DNA from: Flammeovirgaceae bacterium UBA7330
Lineage (GTDB): Bacteria; Bacteroidota; Bacteroidia; Cytophagales; Cyclobacteriaceae
Direction of reading: 5' to 3'
Assembly: GCA_002471275.1 (NCBI GenBank)
Contig: DKPQ01000010.1
Coordinates: 87,106 to 151,105 of the forward strand
Length of the DNA: 64,000 nt
Shown: one piece after another, positions 1 through 8,325 of the stretch
Layout of the letters: every line of letters begins with the position of its first letter
How positions within the stretch are numbered: position 1 is the stretch's first letter
Made by a program: the position numbers and the translations under genes
The notes under the pieces: generated by a model
Database searches by the model: none
Seen by the model: only the letters and a program-made list of their open reading frames with translations
Told to the model about the DNA's origin: nothing

Positions 1-744
1 TATATGATCCGAACTTCCAATGACGACGCAGCTGGTATGGGGTCAAGTATTGGTGAAAGGGTGTATAACAACGAAATTGGCACAGAAGCCTCAGCCAAAG
101 CCTTGGGGCTGAAAAAGGTATATAACCTCGGATATCGCAATCACCGCATGGATGAATACAATATCCAGGAGATCAAGGGAAGATTGATCTTTCTGTTTAG
201 ACTGTTGAAGGTCGATACAATTGTTTGTTATGATCCATATGGAGCCTATGAAGAAAACCCGGATCACTACATCACTGCCCGGGCAGTAGAAGCAGCTTCA
301 TGGATGGCAGGAATGGGTACAGATTATCCGGAACAACTGGAAGCTGTGGATCGACATGGGGTATCTGAAAAATACTATTTTGCCAGGGGTCCCCAGCTTG
401 TCAACAGGGTGGTGGATATCTCTAACTACATCGATAAAAAAGTAGAGGCTAACACTGCCAATATTTACCAGGGTCCCGGAGTGTCAGGGGCCGCTTTGAG
501 GAAGCGACTGGCTGACCAGGGAAAGAAACTTCCCATCCTAGGTGATACTGATGAATCAGCTAACAGCGCATATATTAAACACTTCATGCTGGACATGGAT
601 TCGGAGGCTATCCGGGGAGTTCCCTCTGATAAGGAAATCGGGGAAAAATATGGATTGGGATGGGGTGAACGATTTCACTATATAGGTCCAAAAGAATCCA
701 TTCAGAGTGATTATATAAATGAGAACGTCGTGAAAAATCGATGA
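1..744 (+). CDS. PIG-L family deacetylase, C-terminal part (cut by window edge)
   Basis: The reading frame is open from base 1, so the N-terminus, including the usual metal-binding HPDD motif, lies outside the window. What remains (about 247 residues) has the LmbE/PIG-L features of the family's C-terminal half: a DPYGAYEENPDHYIT block, where the family carries its third metal-ligand histidine, followed by helices of the Rossmann-like fold. PIG-L enzymes are zinc hydrolases that remove acetyl groups from N-acetylated sugars. The substrate cannot be told here. It lies about 200 bases upstream of a LacI-type regulator on the same strand, which hints at a shared carbohydrate or amino-sugar role. 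Family assignment is fairly secure. Confidence 0.8.
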   Translation, partial: YMIRTSNDDAAGMGSSIGERVYNNEIGTEASAKALGLKKVYNLGYRNHRMDEYNIQEIKGRLIFLFRLLKVDTIVCYDPYGAYEENPDHYITARAVEAASWMAGMGTDYPEQLEAVDRHGVSEKYYFARGPQLVNRVVDISNYIDKKVEANTANIYQGPGVSGAALRKRLADQGKKLPILGDTDESANSAYIKHFMLDMDSEAIRGVPSDKEIGEKYGLGWGERFHYIGPKESIQSDYINENVVKNR

Positions 745-908
745 GCTAATATTTTTTTGTGTAGCACAATGATTTTACAATCATATTTTGCATATAATCA
801 ATTGTGTGTTGATTTATTATATATAACTGTTTATGATTAATTTCATTTCATACAACAAGTTAGATTATTTAATTAAAATCAAACTATCTTAGGGTTTTGT
901 TTATACGT

Positions 909-921
909 ACAATTAAATTGT
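909..921. promoter_or_regulatory. AT-rich 13-bp palindrome, candidate operator upstream of the LacI-type gene
   Basis: ACAATTAAATTGT is a perfect inverted repeat about an odd central base, 31 bases before the TTG start of the LacI-family gene, inside a 208-base AT-rich spacer that holds no other gene. LacI-family regulators bind short palindromes and often repress themselves, so this is a reasonable but unproven operator. AT-rich palindromes of this size also arise by chance. Confidence 0.25.
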
Positions 922-952
922 GTGCGGAAACAATGATTAGCCAAATAATATT

Positions 953-2017
953 TTGAAACGGGAAGGAAACCTTAGAATCAAAGACATTGCCAGGCTCGCA
1001 GGGGTATCTGAAGGGACCGTAGACCGTGTGCTCCACAATCGTGGGAATGTTTCAGACTCCTCCTATGCGAAAGTTAACGAGGTGCTCAATAAGATCAATT
1101 ACAAGCCAAATCTAATTGCAAGATCCCTGGGTAGAGGGCTAAAAAAGAAAGTAGCAGTTTTGATTATTGAACCAAAGGACGATCCTTATTGGAACGCAGC
1201 GTATACTGGTATTATTCAGGCAAAAGACGAGTGGCAGCAGTATGGAGTGACCATAGACACCTATTTCTATCTGCATGATGGAGAAGCTTCGATTGAGAAT
1301 GTGGTCAGGAGGATCATAACCAGCAATCCCGATGGTGTGGTTCTGGCTCCACTATTTCATATCCAGGCACTTCATGCCGTAGAAGCACTGAAAGAAAATC
1401 AGATTCCCTATGTGCTTTTTAATGCCAATATACCGGAGTCCGAACCGCTGGGGTTTATAGGGCAGAATCTCTATCAAAGTGGGAAGCTTGCTGGCTTCCT
1501 TTGTAGCCTGGGACAACACCAGGATGATTGTTATGCCATTCTTAGCGTGGGTGAGGATACGAAGGAGTCTGTTTATCTTATGGAAAAAGAGCGGGGTTTT
1601 CGGGAATTCTACATGAGTAACTTTTCCCACCATGACATTAATAGCTATGTCTTGGAAATGGGGACTCCAGGGTTTTATGATTGTATTGAATACCTACTCT
1701 CTGATAGAAAACTAAAAGGTATATATGTGACTACTTCCAATGCGACTCCTATGATAGCAGAAAAGATCTGTCATAGCAAAAGGCGAGACATCCGACTCAT
1801 CGGATATGACCTTCTCGAGGATAACCTAAAGTATTTGGAAGAGGGCATCATTAGTTTTTTAATTAGCCAAAACCCAAAAAAACAAGCATTTAGAGGGATA
1901 GGATACATGGTAAATTACCTGTTGTTCAATAAGGAAGTACCCCGATTAGACCTGTTCCCCTTAGAAATTATTACGCAACATAATGTAGATTCTTATATCG
2001 ATTCAACTGTCCATTAA
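953..2017 (+). CDS. LacI-family transcriptional regulator
   Basis: Residues about 8-58 form a LacI helix-turn-helix (IKDIARLAGVSEGTVDRVL) with hinge region, followed from about residue 68 by a type-1 periplasmic-binding-protein-like sugar domain to the C-terminus; 354 residues is normal for the family. The start is TTG: the nearby ATG at 933 runs into a stop in another frame. The effector domain begins VAVLIIEPKDDPYWNAAYTG, of the ribose/xylose-binding type. The next gene starts 10 bases downstream on the same strand, so this protein probably controls the exported catabolic cluster that follows. The inducer is unknown. Confidence 0.88.
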   Translation: MKREGNLRIKDIARLAGVSEGTVDRVLHNRGNVSDSSYAKVNEVLNKINYKPNLIARSLGRGLKKKVAVLIIEPKDDPYWNAAYTGIIQAKDEWQQYGVTIDTYFYLHDGEASIENVVRRIITSNPDGVVLAPLFHIQALHAVEALKENQIPYVLFNANIPESEPLGFIGQNLYQSGKLAGFLCSLGQHQDDCYAILSVGEDTKESVYLMEKERGFREFYMSNFSHHDINSYVLEMGTPGFYDCIEYLLSDRKLKGIYVTTSNATPMIAEKICHSKRRDIRLIGYDLLEDNLKYLEEGIISFLISQNPKKQAFRGIGYMVNYLLFNKEVPRLDLFPLEIITQHNVDSYIDSTVH

Positions 2018-2027
2018 ACTATTAACT

Positions 2028-3275
2028 ATGAGAAATACGCTTACACTTTTCGGAGTATTCACAATTGTCTTATTGCTGGCATGTGGTGCCCTTGAGGCAC
2101 AGCCCTTAGACCTGCTTATTACAAAGGGTCATGTCATTGATCCCAAAAACAATATCAACGGAGTGATGGATGTGGGGATCGTAGATGGTAAAATTGCTGA
2201 AGTATCTTCAAAAATTTCAAAGGGAGCAAAGAAAACCATCGATGCCTCTGGTTTGTATGTGGTCCCTGGTTTAATAGATATCCATGGCCACCATCATTAT
2301 GGTACTGAACCTGACCATTATTTGAGTAATGGTTACTCAGCCTTGCCGCCGGATGGGTTTACATTTCGATCAGGTGTAACCACAGTAGTGGATGCTGGTG
2401 GTGCAGGTTGGCAAAACTTTGGCCAATTTAAAGAACAAGCCATCGATAATTCCAGGACCCGGGTTCTGGCATTTCTAAATATTGTGGGAGCAGGTATGCG
2501 AGGTGGAGCATATGAGCAAAATGCTGATGATATGGATCCTAAGCTTACAGCCATGGTAGCCAGAAGATATGCTGATTATGTAGTAGGGATTAAGTTAGCT
2601 CATTATTCTGGTAAAGAATGGGGGCCTACCGAGCTTGCCGTTGAGGCTGGTAAACTTGCGGATATCCCTGTGATGGTAGATTTTGGAGGGTCAGAGCCGC
2701 CATTGTCTTTGGAAACGCTCTTTTTGGAAAAACTTAGACCTGGAGACATTTTTACTCATTGTTTTGCCAATGTGAGTGGAAGGGAACCCATTGTGGAAAA
2801 TGGAAAAGTCCGTCCTTTTGTAATCGAAGCACAGAAAAAAGGAATTATTTTCGACGTGGGTCATGGAGGAGGAAGTTTTCTCTATTCGCAGGCAGCTCCT
2901 GCACTGAAGCAGGGGTTTAAACCAAACTCTATCAGTACAGACCTTCACACGGGAAGCATGAACGGAGGCATGAAGGATCAGGCAAACGTGATGTCCAAGC
3001 TTTTAAATTTAGGAATGCCCCTGAATGAAGTCATTGCTGCATCTACCTGGAATCCTGCTCAAATTATCAAAAGAGAAGAACTGGGCAACTTATCTGTGGG
3101 ATCAGGCGCAGATGTCGCGATCATAAAAGTAGAAAAAGGTGAGTTTGGTTTTGTAGATGTAAAAGGATTTAAGATGACCGGAGACCAAAAAATCGTGTGT
3201 GAAATGACCTTACGTGATGGAAATGTGGTTTGGGATTTGAATGGTCTTGGAGCTACTCCTTTCAGTGGTAAATGA
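2028..3275 (+). CDS. Exported amidohydrolase/deacetylase-family metallohydrolase (EF_0837/Atu3266-like)
   Basis: A 415-residue amidohydrolase-superfamily protein with a Sec signal peptide (residues 1-24, cleavage near LEAQ). Metal-site elements visible: DIHGHHH (H86, H88), K189 in GIKLAH as the likely carboxylated bridging lysine, H244 in FTHCF and D305 in STDLHTG. The first distal ligand position reads MVDFGG with Asp instead of the MVHIG-type His. Relatives are the dihydroorotase-like EF_0837 and Atu3266 proteins, the latter known to hydrolyse an acetylated 2-hydroxy acid. Such genes often sit beside a SelA-like PLP enzyme, as here. The substrate is probably an N- or O-acyl compound; this is inference. 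Confidence 0.82.
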   Translation: MRNTLTLFGVFTIVLLLACGALEAQPLDLLITKGHVIDPKNNINGVMDVGIVDGKIAEVSSKISKGAKKTIDASGLYVVPGLIDIHGHHHYGTEPDHYLSNGYSALPPDGFTFRSGVTTVVDAGGAGWQNFGQFKEQAIDNSRTRVLAFLNIVGAGMRGGAYEQNADDMDPKLTAMVARRYADYVVGIKLAHYSGKEWGPTELAVEAGKLADIPVMVDFGGSEPPLSLETLFLEKLRPGDIFTHCFANVSGREPIVENGKVRPFVIEAQKKGIIFDVGHGGGSFLYSQAAPALKQGFKPNSISTDLHTGSMNGGMKDQANVMSKLLNLGMPLNEVIAASTWNPAQIIKREELGNLSVGSGADVAIIKVEKGEFGFVDVKGFKMTGDQKIVCEMTLRDGNVVWDLNGLGATPFSGK

Positions 3276-3282
3276 TTAACAA

Positions 3283-5043
3283 GTGAAAGTATTTTTTCAA
3301 AATTTAAGGTTTTTCCGCTTCGTCTTTCTGCTGCTGGTCCTATATGTATTTTCACAATGCTCCACACAGAATGATCTCCCTCCGGGGGACCCTGACAATG
3401 GTGGGCTTGTCGTACCCAATGGATTTGAAGTAGTAGTGGTAGCAGATAGCATTGGCAGTGCCCGGCACATGGCGGTAAATGACAACGGGGATATTTATGT
3501 AAAACTTCGGGGAGGCAAACCAAAAGGAATTGTAGGGCTTCGTGATGTAAACAAGGATGGCAAAGCCGATTCAATCGTATATTTTGGCAATTATGAGGAC
3601 GTGGGCAACTATGGTACTGGAATGCGTTTGTATAGAGGGTACATGTATTTCAGTACAGCTGGTGAAGTATACCGAATAAAGTTGGAACCCGGAAAGCTCG
3701 TGCTGGATGCTGAACCTGAGTTGATTATCAAGGATGACTATAAAAATGATCCACATGGGTACGAGCATATTGCCAAACCAATCACATTTGACAATGAAGG
3801 ACATATTTATTTGCAATATGGAGCACCAGGTGATGTTTGCCAGGTATTGAATCGAATCCCCGGTGAACCTGGAGAATTTCCCTGTTCAGAGTTAGAAGAG
3901 CATGGTGGTATATGGCAGTTTGATGCATCTAAGAAGGATCAAACCCTACAAAAGGACGGAATACATTATGCCACCGGAATCCGGAGTATCGTAGGAATGG
4001 ATTGGAACACTGCTGATAACACGCTTTATACAGTTGTGCACGGTAGAGATGATCTGGCCCGAAGAAACCCACTTCAATATTCCAAATGGGAAAGTGCCAT
4101 CTTCCCATCGGAAGAATTCTTGCGAATAAATAAAGGAGATAATGCCGGATGGCCATACTTTTATTATGATCAGGTAAGAGGAAAAAGAGTGTTAAACCCA
4201 GAATACTTAGGGTTAGGGATTGAAGAAGAGAGCGGGAAGGATTATATACAACCATTGATTGGGTTTCCAGGGCATTGGGCACCAAACGATATTTTATTTT
4301 ATACAGGTGATCAGTTCCCGGATCATTATAAGAATGGTGCGTTCATTGCGTTCCATGGATCAACCAATAGGGCTCCGTATCCACAGGCAGGTTATTTTAT
4401 TGCGTTTGTACCATTTAAAGATGGACAGCCTTCTGGTGAGTGGGAGGTCTTTGCGGATGGATTTATTGGGGATGAACCATTGGCTAACGTGAGTGATGCT
4501 CCGTATCGGCCGATGGCCCTTGCGATGGGTCCCGATGGCTCACTCTATTTGTCTGAGACGGTGCAGGGGAAAATCTGGAGAGTGATGTATAAAGGAGACA
4601 AGAGGAATTTCGGAAAGGCTGATCTTGAGGTAACTGAAGCTAGAAAAGAGCTCCCACACATCCGAACACCAGATGAAGAGATTGATAATCTTCAGAAAGG
4701 GATTATAATGGGAGGAGAAAGAATCTATGCAACCTATTGTGCTCCGTGCCATCAACGTAACGGTAAAGGTGCAGAGGGGAGGTTTCCTCCTTTAGTAGAT
4801 ACGGATTGGGTCAAAGGCGACAAAGCCAGATTGATTGGCGTAATCCTCAATGGTCTTGAAGGAGATATTACAGTGAATGGCGTAGGTTATAATGGAATTA
4901 TGCCTCGTCATGATTTCTTATCTGACGAAGAAATAGCCGAACTTCTCACATTTGTGAGGCATAAATTTGGTGATGGTGCAGATGGTATCACAGCACGCGA
5001 AGTGCAAAATCAGAGAAATAAGAATTTATCAATTAATCAATAA
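3283..5043 (+). CDS. PQQ-type sugar dehydrogenase-like beta-propeller lipoprotein with C-terminal cytochrome c
   Basis: The 586-residue product starts at GTG 7 bases after the preceding stop. It has a lipoprotein signal ending at C26 (VFSQC). Residues about 45-450 form a sorbosone/glucose-dehydrogenase-like six-bladed propeller with many DNxGxIY/GPDGSLYL strands. Residues about 470-570 are a cytochrome c domain with CAPCH (C486, C489, H490) and a plausible Met axial ligand in GIMPRHDF near 540. Fusion of propeller and haem suggests oxidation of a sugar or alcohol with electrons passed to the respiratory chain at the membrane. The co-transcribed amidohydrolase suggests it acts on the same substrate class. 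Confidence 0.85.
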   Translation: MKVFFQNLRFFRFVFLLLVLYVFSQCSTQNDLPPGDPDNGGLVVPNGFEVVVVADSIGSARHMAVNDNGDIYVKLRGGKPKGIVGLRDVNKDGKADSIVYFGNYEDVGNYGTGMRLYRGYMYFSTAGEVYRIKLEPGKLVLDAEPELIIKDDYKNDPHGYEHIAKPITFDNEGHIYLQYGAPGDVCQVLNRIPGEPGEFPCSELEEHGGIWQFDASKKDQTLQKDGIHYATGIRSIVGMDWNTADNTLYTVVHGRDDLARRNPLQYSKWESAIFPSEEFLRINKGDNAGWPYFYYDQVRGKRVLNPEYLGLGIEEESGKDYIQPLIGFPGHWAPNDILFYTGDQFPDHYKNGAFIAFHGSTNRAPYPQAGYFIAFVPFKDGQPSGEWEVFADGFIGDEPLANVSDAPYRPMALAMGPDGSLYLSETVQGKIWRVMYKGDKRNFGKADLEVTEARKELPHIRTPDEEIDNLQKGIIMGGERIYATYCAPCHQRNGKGAEGRFPPLVDTDWVKGDKARLIGVILNGLEGDITVNGVGYNGIMPRHDFLSDEEIAELLTFVRHKFGDGADGITAREVQNQRNKNLSINQ

Positions 5044-5068
5044 GTTTCTAATCATAAATTAATACATC

Positions 5069-5542
5069 ATGAAATCAGACAGACGTTCAATTTTCAAGAA
5101 AATATTCATGGGTACAACAGGTCTTTTTGGACTTTCAGCTGTTAGTGCCGCTTCAACCAAAACTGAGGAGGATGATGAAATAGTTACCAATAATGTTACC
5201 TATGATGATCAGGTTCCTCTGTTTTCCGGATCTCAAACTTATGGTGGTCTGGTATATGTTGCCGGAAAAGGAGCCCATTTTGAAGGAGATATTACCGCAC
5301 ACACCAAGCATGTCTTGGATGAAATTGAAAAAGAACTGGAAAAAGCAGGATCTGCGATGGACAGGGTATTGAAAGTCAACGTTTACCTACATGACCTGAA
5401 TGACTACAAGGCTATGAATGAAGCCTACAGAGGGCGATTTGGTGATAACCCTCCTGTCCGGACCACCATTGCACCCTACGGAGGTGTACCTGGAAATTCA
5501 CTAGTAGAAATTGATTGTATAGCTGCGTTAAAAAAGAAATAA
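5069..5542 (+). CDS. RidA/YjgF-family protein with Tat-like signal peptide
   Basis: The C-terminal 125 residues are a RidA fold with the conserved arginine of the active-site cleft (R131 in VRTTIAPYG), as used by enamine/imine deaminases. Unusually, about 30 residues precede the domain and look like a Tat signal: DRRSIFKKIF followed by a hydrophobic stretch and VSAAS. RidA proteins are normally cytosolic and destroy 2-aminoacrylate released by PLP enzymes. Here the next gene, 4 bases downstream, encodes a PLP-type enzyme with its own twin-arginine leader, so the pair probably works together outside the cytoplasm. Confidence 0.85.
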   Translation: MKSDRRSIFKKIFMGTTGLFGLSAVSAASTKTEEDDEIVTNNVTYDDQVPLFSGSQTYGGLVYVAGKGAHFEGDITAHTKHVLDEIEKELEKAGSAMDRVLKVNVYLHDLNDYKAMNEAYRGRFGDNPPVRTTIAPYGGVPGNSLVEIDCIAALKKK

Positions 5543-5546
5543 GATT

Positions 5547-6752
5547 ATGACAAAAAGAAGAGATGTTATCAAAGGACTGGCCACACTTCCCATGGCAGGT
5601 GTTGCCGCAAGCGGGGCTTTGGCTAGTCCTTCTGAAAAAATTTCAGGACGCGATTATTTCAAAGAACTGGGCGTACGGACTTTTATCAATGCAGCAGGAA
5701 CCTATACGGCACTGACTGCTTCATTCATGCATCCGGAAGTGCTGGATGCATACAATTATGCTTCAAAACAGTATGTGGGTCTGAATGAACTGCAGGATAA
5801 GGTAGGAGAAAGAATTGCGGAATTGCTGAAATGTGAAGCTGCAATGGTGACCGCAGGTGCTGCTTCTGCCATTACACTGGGAACCGCAGGTGTGCTCACG
5901 GGTGATGATGCTGAAAAGGCTGTGAGGATACCCACAGATATGACAGGAATGAAGACTGAGGTGATCTCCCAAAAGAGTCATAGAGTAGGGTATGATCACG
6001 CCATGAGAAATTGTGGGGTAAAGATCATAGAAGTTGAAACCAGGAAGGAGATGGAAGCAGCCATTAATGAAAATACGGCCATGCTATGGTTTTTGAATTT
6101 TGCGAATCCTAACGGAAAGATTCAATATGAAGAATTCCTTGAGATAGCCAAAAAACATAAGATCCCCACAATGATAGATTGTGCTGCGGATGTACCACCA
6201 GTGGAAAATCTATGGAAATACACTCAAATGGGTTTCGACCTGGTATGTTTTTCGGGAGGTAAGGGTTTACGCGGACCTCAAAGTGCCGGATTATTGCTAG
6301 GCCGCAAAGATCTGATAAAAGCTGCAAGGAGAAACGCGCCCCCCAATGGAAATACCGTAGGAAGGGGAATGAAAGTAAACAAAGAAGAGATACTTGGGAT
6401 GATGGCAGCTGTAGAAGCATACCTGAACAGAGATCACCAGGCGGAATGGCGGCTTTGGGAGTCTCAGGTAAAACTAATTGGTGAGGCAGCTTCATCGGTG
6501 AAGGGCGTGAAACATGAGATCCACGTACCGGAGATAGCCAATCATGTGCCGTCACTCAGGATATCATGGAATGAAAAAGCCGTGAAAATTTCACCAAATG
6601 ATGTACGAACTGCACTTAGGGACGGACATCCCTCCATTGAAACTGTAGGAGGAAGTGATAACATCGGCATTACTACGTGGATGATGAATCCAGGTGAGGA
6701 GCGTATCGTGGCTAAGCGCATCAAGGAAATTCTTGAGGCGGCAAAAGCTTAA
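5547..6752 (+). CDS. SelA-like PLP-dependent enzyme (aminotransferase class V fold) with Tat-like leader
   Basis: A 401-residue fold-type I PLP protein of the SelA-like/EF_0839 group, which includes D-glucosaminate-6-phosphate ammonia-lyases. The PLP lysine is K239 in FSGGKGLRGPQSAG, preceded by the IDCAADVPP cofactor aspartate region. The N-terminus MTKRRDVIKGLATLPMAGV is twin-arginine-like with a hydrophobic stretch and an ASGALAS cleavage-type site. Tat exports folded, cofactor-loaded proteins, which would suit a PLP enzyme. Likely reaction: elimination of ammonia from an amino sugar acid or amino acid, giving an enamine for the adjacent RidA. Exact substrate unknown; SelA function itself is unlikely because there is no selenocysteine context. 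Confidence 0.82.
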   Translation: MTKRRDVIKGLATLPMAGVAASGALASPSEKISGRDYFKELGVRTFINAAGTYTALTASFMHPEVLDAYNYASKQYVGLNELQDKVGERIAELLKCEAAMVTAGAASAITLGTAGVLTGDDAEKAVRIPTDMTGMKTEVISQKSHRVGYDHAMRNCGVKIIEVETRKEMEAAINENTAMLWFLNFANPNGKIQYEEFLEIAKKHKIPTMIDCAADVPPVENLWKYTQMGFDLVCFSGGKGLRGPQSAGLLLGRKDLIKAARRNAPPNGNTVGRGMKVNKEEILGMMAAVEAYLNRDHQAEWRLWESQVKLIGEAASSVKGVKHEIHVPEIANHVPSLRISWNEKAVKISPNDVRTALRDGHPSIETVGGSDNIGITTWMMNPGEERIVAKRIKEILEAAKA

Positions 6753-6775
6753 TATTCAAATAGCCAGGCTGAGGG

Positions 6776-7444
6776 TTATTCCGATGCCTGGTTCAAAAAT
6801 TGATCAAAGGGGTATAATGCTTTGAAAGCTCCTGCACAATGCTTTAGGAATTCATCGGATAATACCTCTTTGTCATCGCAATGATGGACCGCCAGAAAGC
6901 TTTTATGTTTCAGAAGCTCAATTTCAGGATGGTCTTTGGGGTAATCCCTGGGTGCTGTTTTTAGTTTTTCACCCTCCATGTTGAAATACTTTTTGAAACC
7001 CGGATCATTGATTATCTTCTTCAATGAATCCGCATTGTAGTGTATTTCTTGCCGGATGGCTTTGAGCCAGCTTCCTTCAGGAAGATAAGCCCCTCCAGCA
7101 AGCATCGATGCTCCGGGCTCAAGGTGAATATAATATCCAGCCCGGGTATGGATTTCTGATCTTTTAGGGGCGGAAGTTATGTGGGCCCCAAAATGGGTTT
7201 TATATGGTGACTTATCCTTAGAAAATCTCACATCCCTGTGTATTCTGAAAATGGTATCCTTGGCAGAGAAATGAGCAATGTCTTTATCGAATTTGGCTAC
7301 TTCTACAATTAAAGCATCTATAAAATCGGTAAACTCCTTTTTAGCCTTTTCATAATCTTTTTTGTGGTCCTTAAACCAATCGCGATCGTTGTGCTTCTTA
7401 AGGGCTTTTAAAAACTGAAAAGTGGGCTGAGTGATATTCTGCAT
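6776..7444 (-). CDS. DUF2461 domain-containing protein
   Basis: A 222-residue protein matching the DUF2461 family throughout: TFQFLKALKKHNDRDWF at the N-terminus, RIHRDVRFSKDKSPYKTHFG in the middle and GAYLPEG further on. The family is cytosolic, widespread in Bacteroidota and has no established function. It converges with the catabolic cluster and heads away from it, so it is not part of that operon. It is followed upstream by two small TfoX/YjbR-like proteins on the same strand with very short spacing (9 bases and contiguous), suggesting co-transcription. Confidence 0.85.
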   Translation of the reverse strand: MQNITQPTFQFLKALKKHNDRDWFKDHKKDYEKAKKEFTDFIDALIVEVAKFDKDIAHFSAKDTIFRIHRDVRFSKDKSPYKTHFGAHITSAPKRSEIHTRAGYYIHLEPGASMLAGGAYLPEGSWLKAIRQEIHYNADSLKKIINDPGFKKYFNMEGEKLKTAPRDYPKDHPEIELLKHKSFLAVHHCDDKEVLSDEFLKHCAGAFKALYPFDQFLNQASE

Positions 7445-7453
7445 GGCAATGTA

Positions 7454-7795
7454 TTATTTTTTCTTACTTGATTTAGCTTTTGGGTTAAATGCGAGGCATT
7501 CTTTTATCCATAGCTCCAGGTCCTCATTGCTATCATAACCTTCCGATTCAATCAGAAGATAGCCCTTCATCACTTTTCCAGCCATGGTCATTTGGCTGGC
7601 ACCTTCCTTTTTTATGAGCTCAGGTATTTTATCAGGATCTACCCGGGCCATAACCCCACCTCTAAAGGTGCCAACACACATTTTATCATCCACCATAAAG
7701 CAATCACCACCAAACATCCTTTTTTCAATCCAGGTGATGCTTTGCTCTTTCAATATTCTTCTGATACGTTCCAGTAGGTATAGGTCTGTTGCCAT
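7454..7795 (-). CDS. TfoX/Sxy N-terminal-domain family protein
   Basis: A 113-residue protein with the TfoX N-terminal pattern: RRILKEQSITWIEKRMFGGD followed by DDKMCVGTF and MKGYLLIESEGYDSNEDLELW. Only the small N-terminal domain is present, as in many Bacteroidota; the C-terminal half of Sxy/TfoX is absent, so a competence-activator role as in Haemophilus should not be assumed. The lysine-rich tail is compatible with nucleic-acid contact. Its start codon touches the last codon of the next upstream gene. Confidence 0.8.
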   Translation of the reverse strand: MATDLYLLERIRRILKEQSITWIEKRMFGGDCFMVDDKMCVGTFRGGVMARVDPDKIPELIKKEGASQMTMAGKVMKGYLLIESEGYDSNEDLELWIKECLAFNPKAKSSKKK

Positions 7796-8115
7796 TATTT
7801 CAGTGTTTGTGTATATGTTAAAGCCATATCAGCGAACGGTTCCCAAAGGTCCATTTCCCTCTGGTCGATCAGCAGCCATCCTTTGAGTGGTGGTTTTGCT
7901 TTGAATGGGCTTAGAGGCTCCGGGTACTTCAAACCCCATTTGCCAGGATCAAAGTTGGGACCTAACCTGAAACCCATTTTATCTTTGTACAAAAAGGCAA
8001 ATACCTTGTCGTTGTATTTTAGACCGGGAGAACTCATCATCTTACCTTTTTCTACTCCAGGTTTGCCGGTACAGGTTGCACATATAAGGTCAAATTGCTC
8101 TTCTGCTGTTCTCAT
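7795..8115 (-). CDS. Small TfoX/YjbR-like protein
   Basis: Reading from the ATG at 8115 gives 106 residues (MRTAEEQFDLICATC...). A longer in-frame version to 8193 adds a basic stretch that does not resemble the family and is probably untranslated. The core (PGLKYNDKVFAFLYKDKMGFRLG, ending with PLKGWLLID) is of the small phenylacetate-size TfoX/YjbR fold seen in many short Bacteroidota proteins. The stop and the following gene's start share position 7795, so translation is likely coupled. Function unknown. Confidence 0.65.
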   Translation of the reverse strand: MRTAEEQFDLICATCTGKPGVEKGKMMSSPGLKYNDKVFAFLYKDKMGFRLGPNFDPGKWGLKYPEPLSPFKAKPPLKGWLLIDQREMDLWEPFADMALTYTQTLK

Positions 8116-8325
8116 TTGGATAACTGATTTACAAGATAACGAATACAATCGTTGATTCCGGACAAAAATTGAAGTCAGGCGACGGTTTTTCAAATCGAAA
8201 ATTGTTCGTTCATCCTTAATTATAGCGCTTCATATAAATTCCACACAGCCAGAGGCTCAATATGTAACACCAAATATTATTTGGCCGTTTATCAATCGCC
8301 TCGCAGTCACAGAGGCAGATGGAAT

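Noticed and set aside
3059..3574. 171-codon antisense frame across the amidohydrolase end and dehydrogenase start
   Set aside because: Lies opposite two well-supported genes; composition Cys/His/Pro-rich typical of antisense translation.
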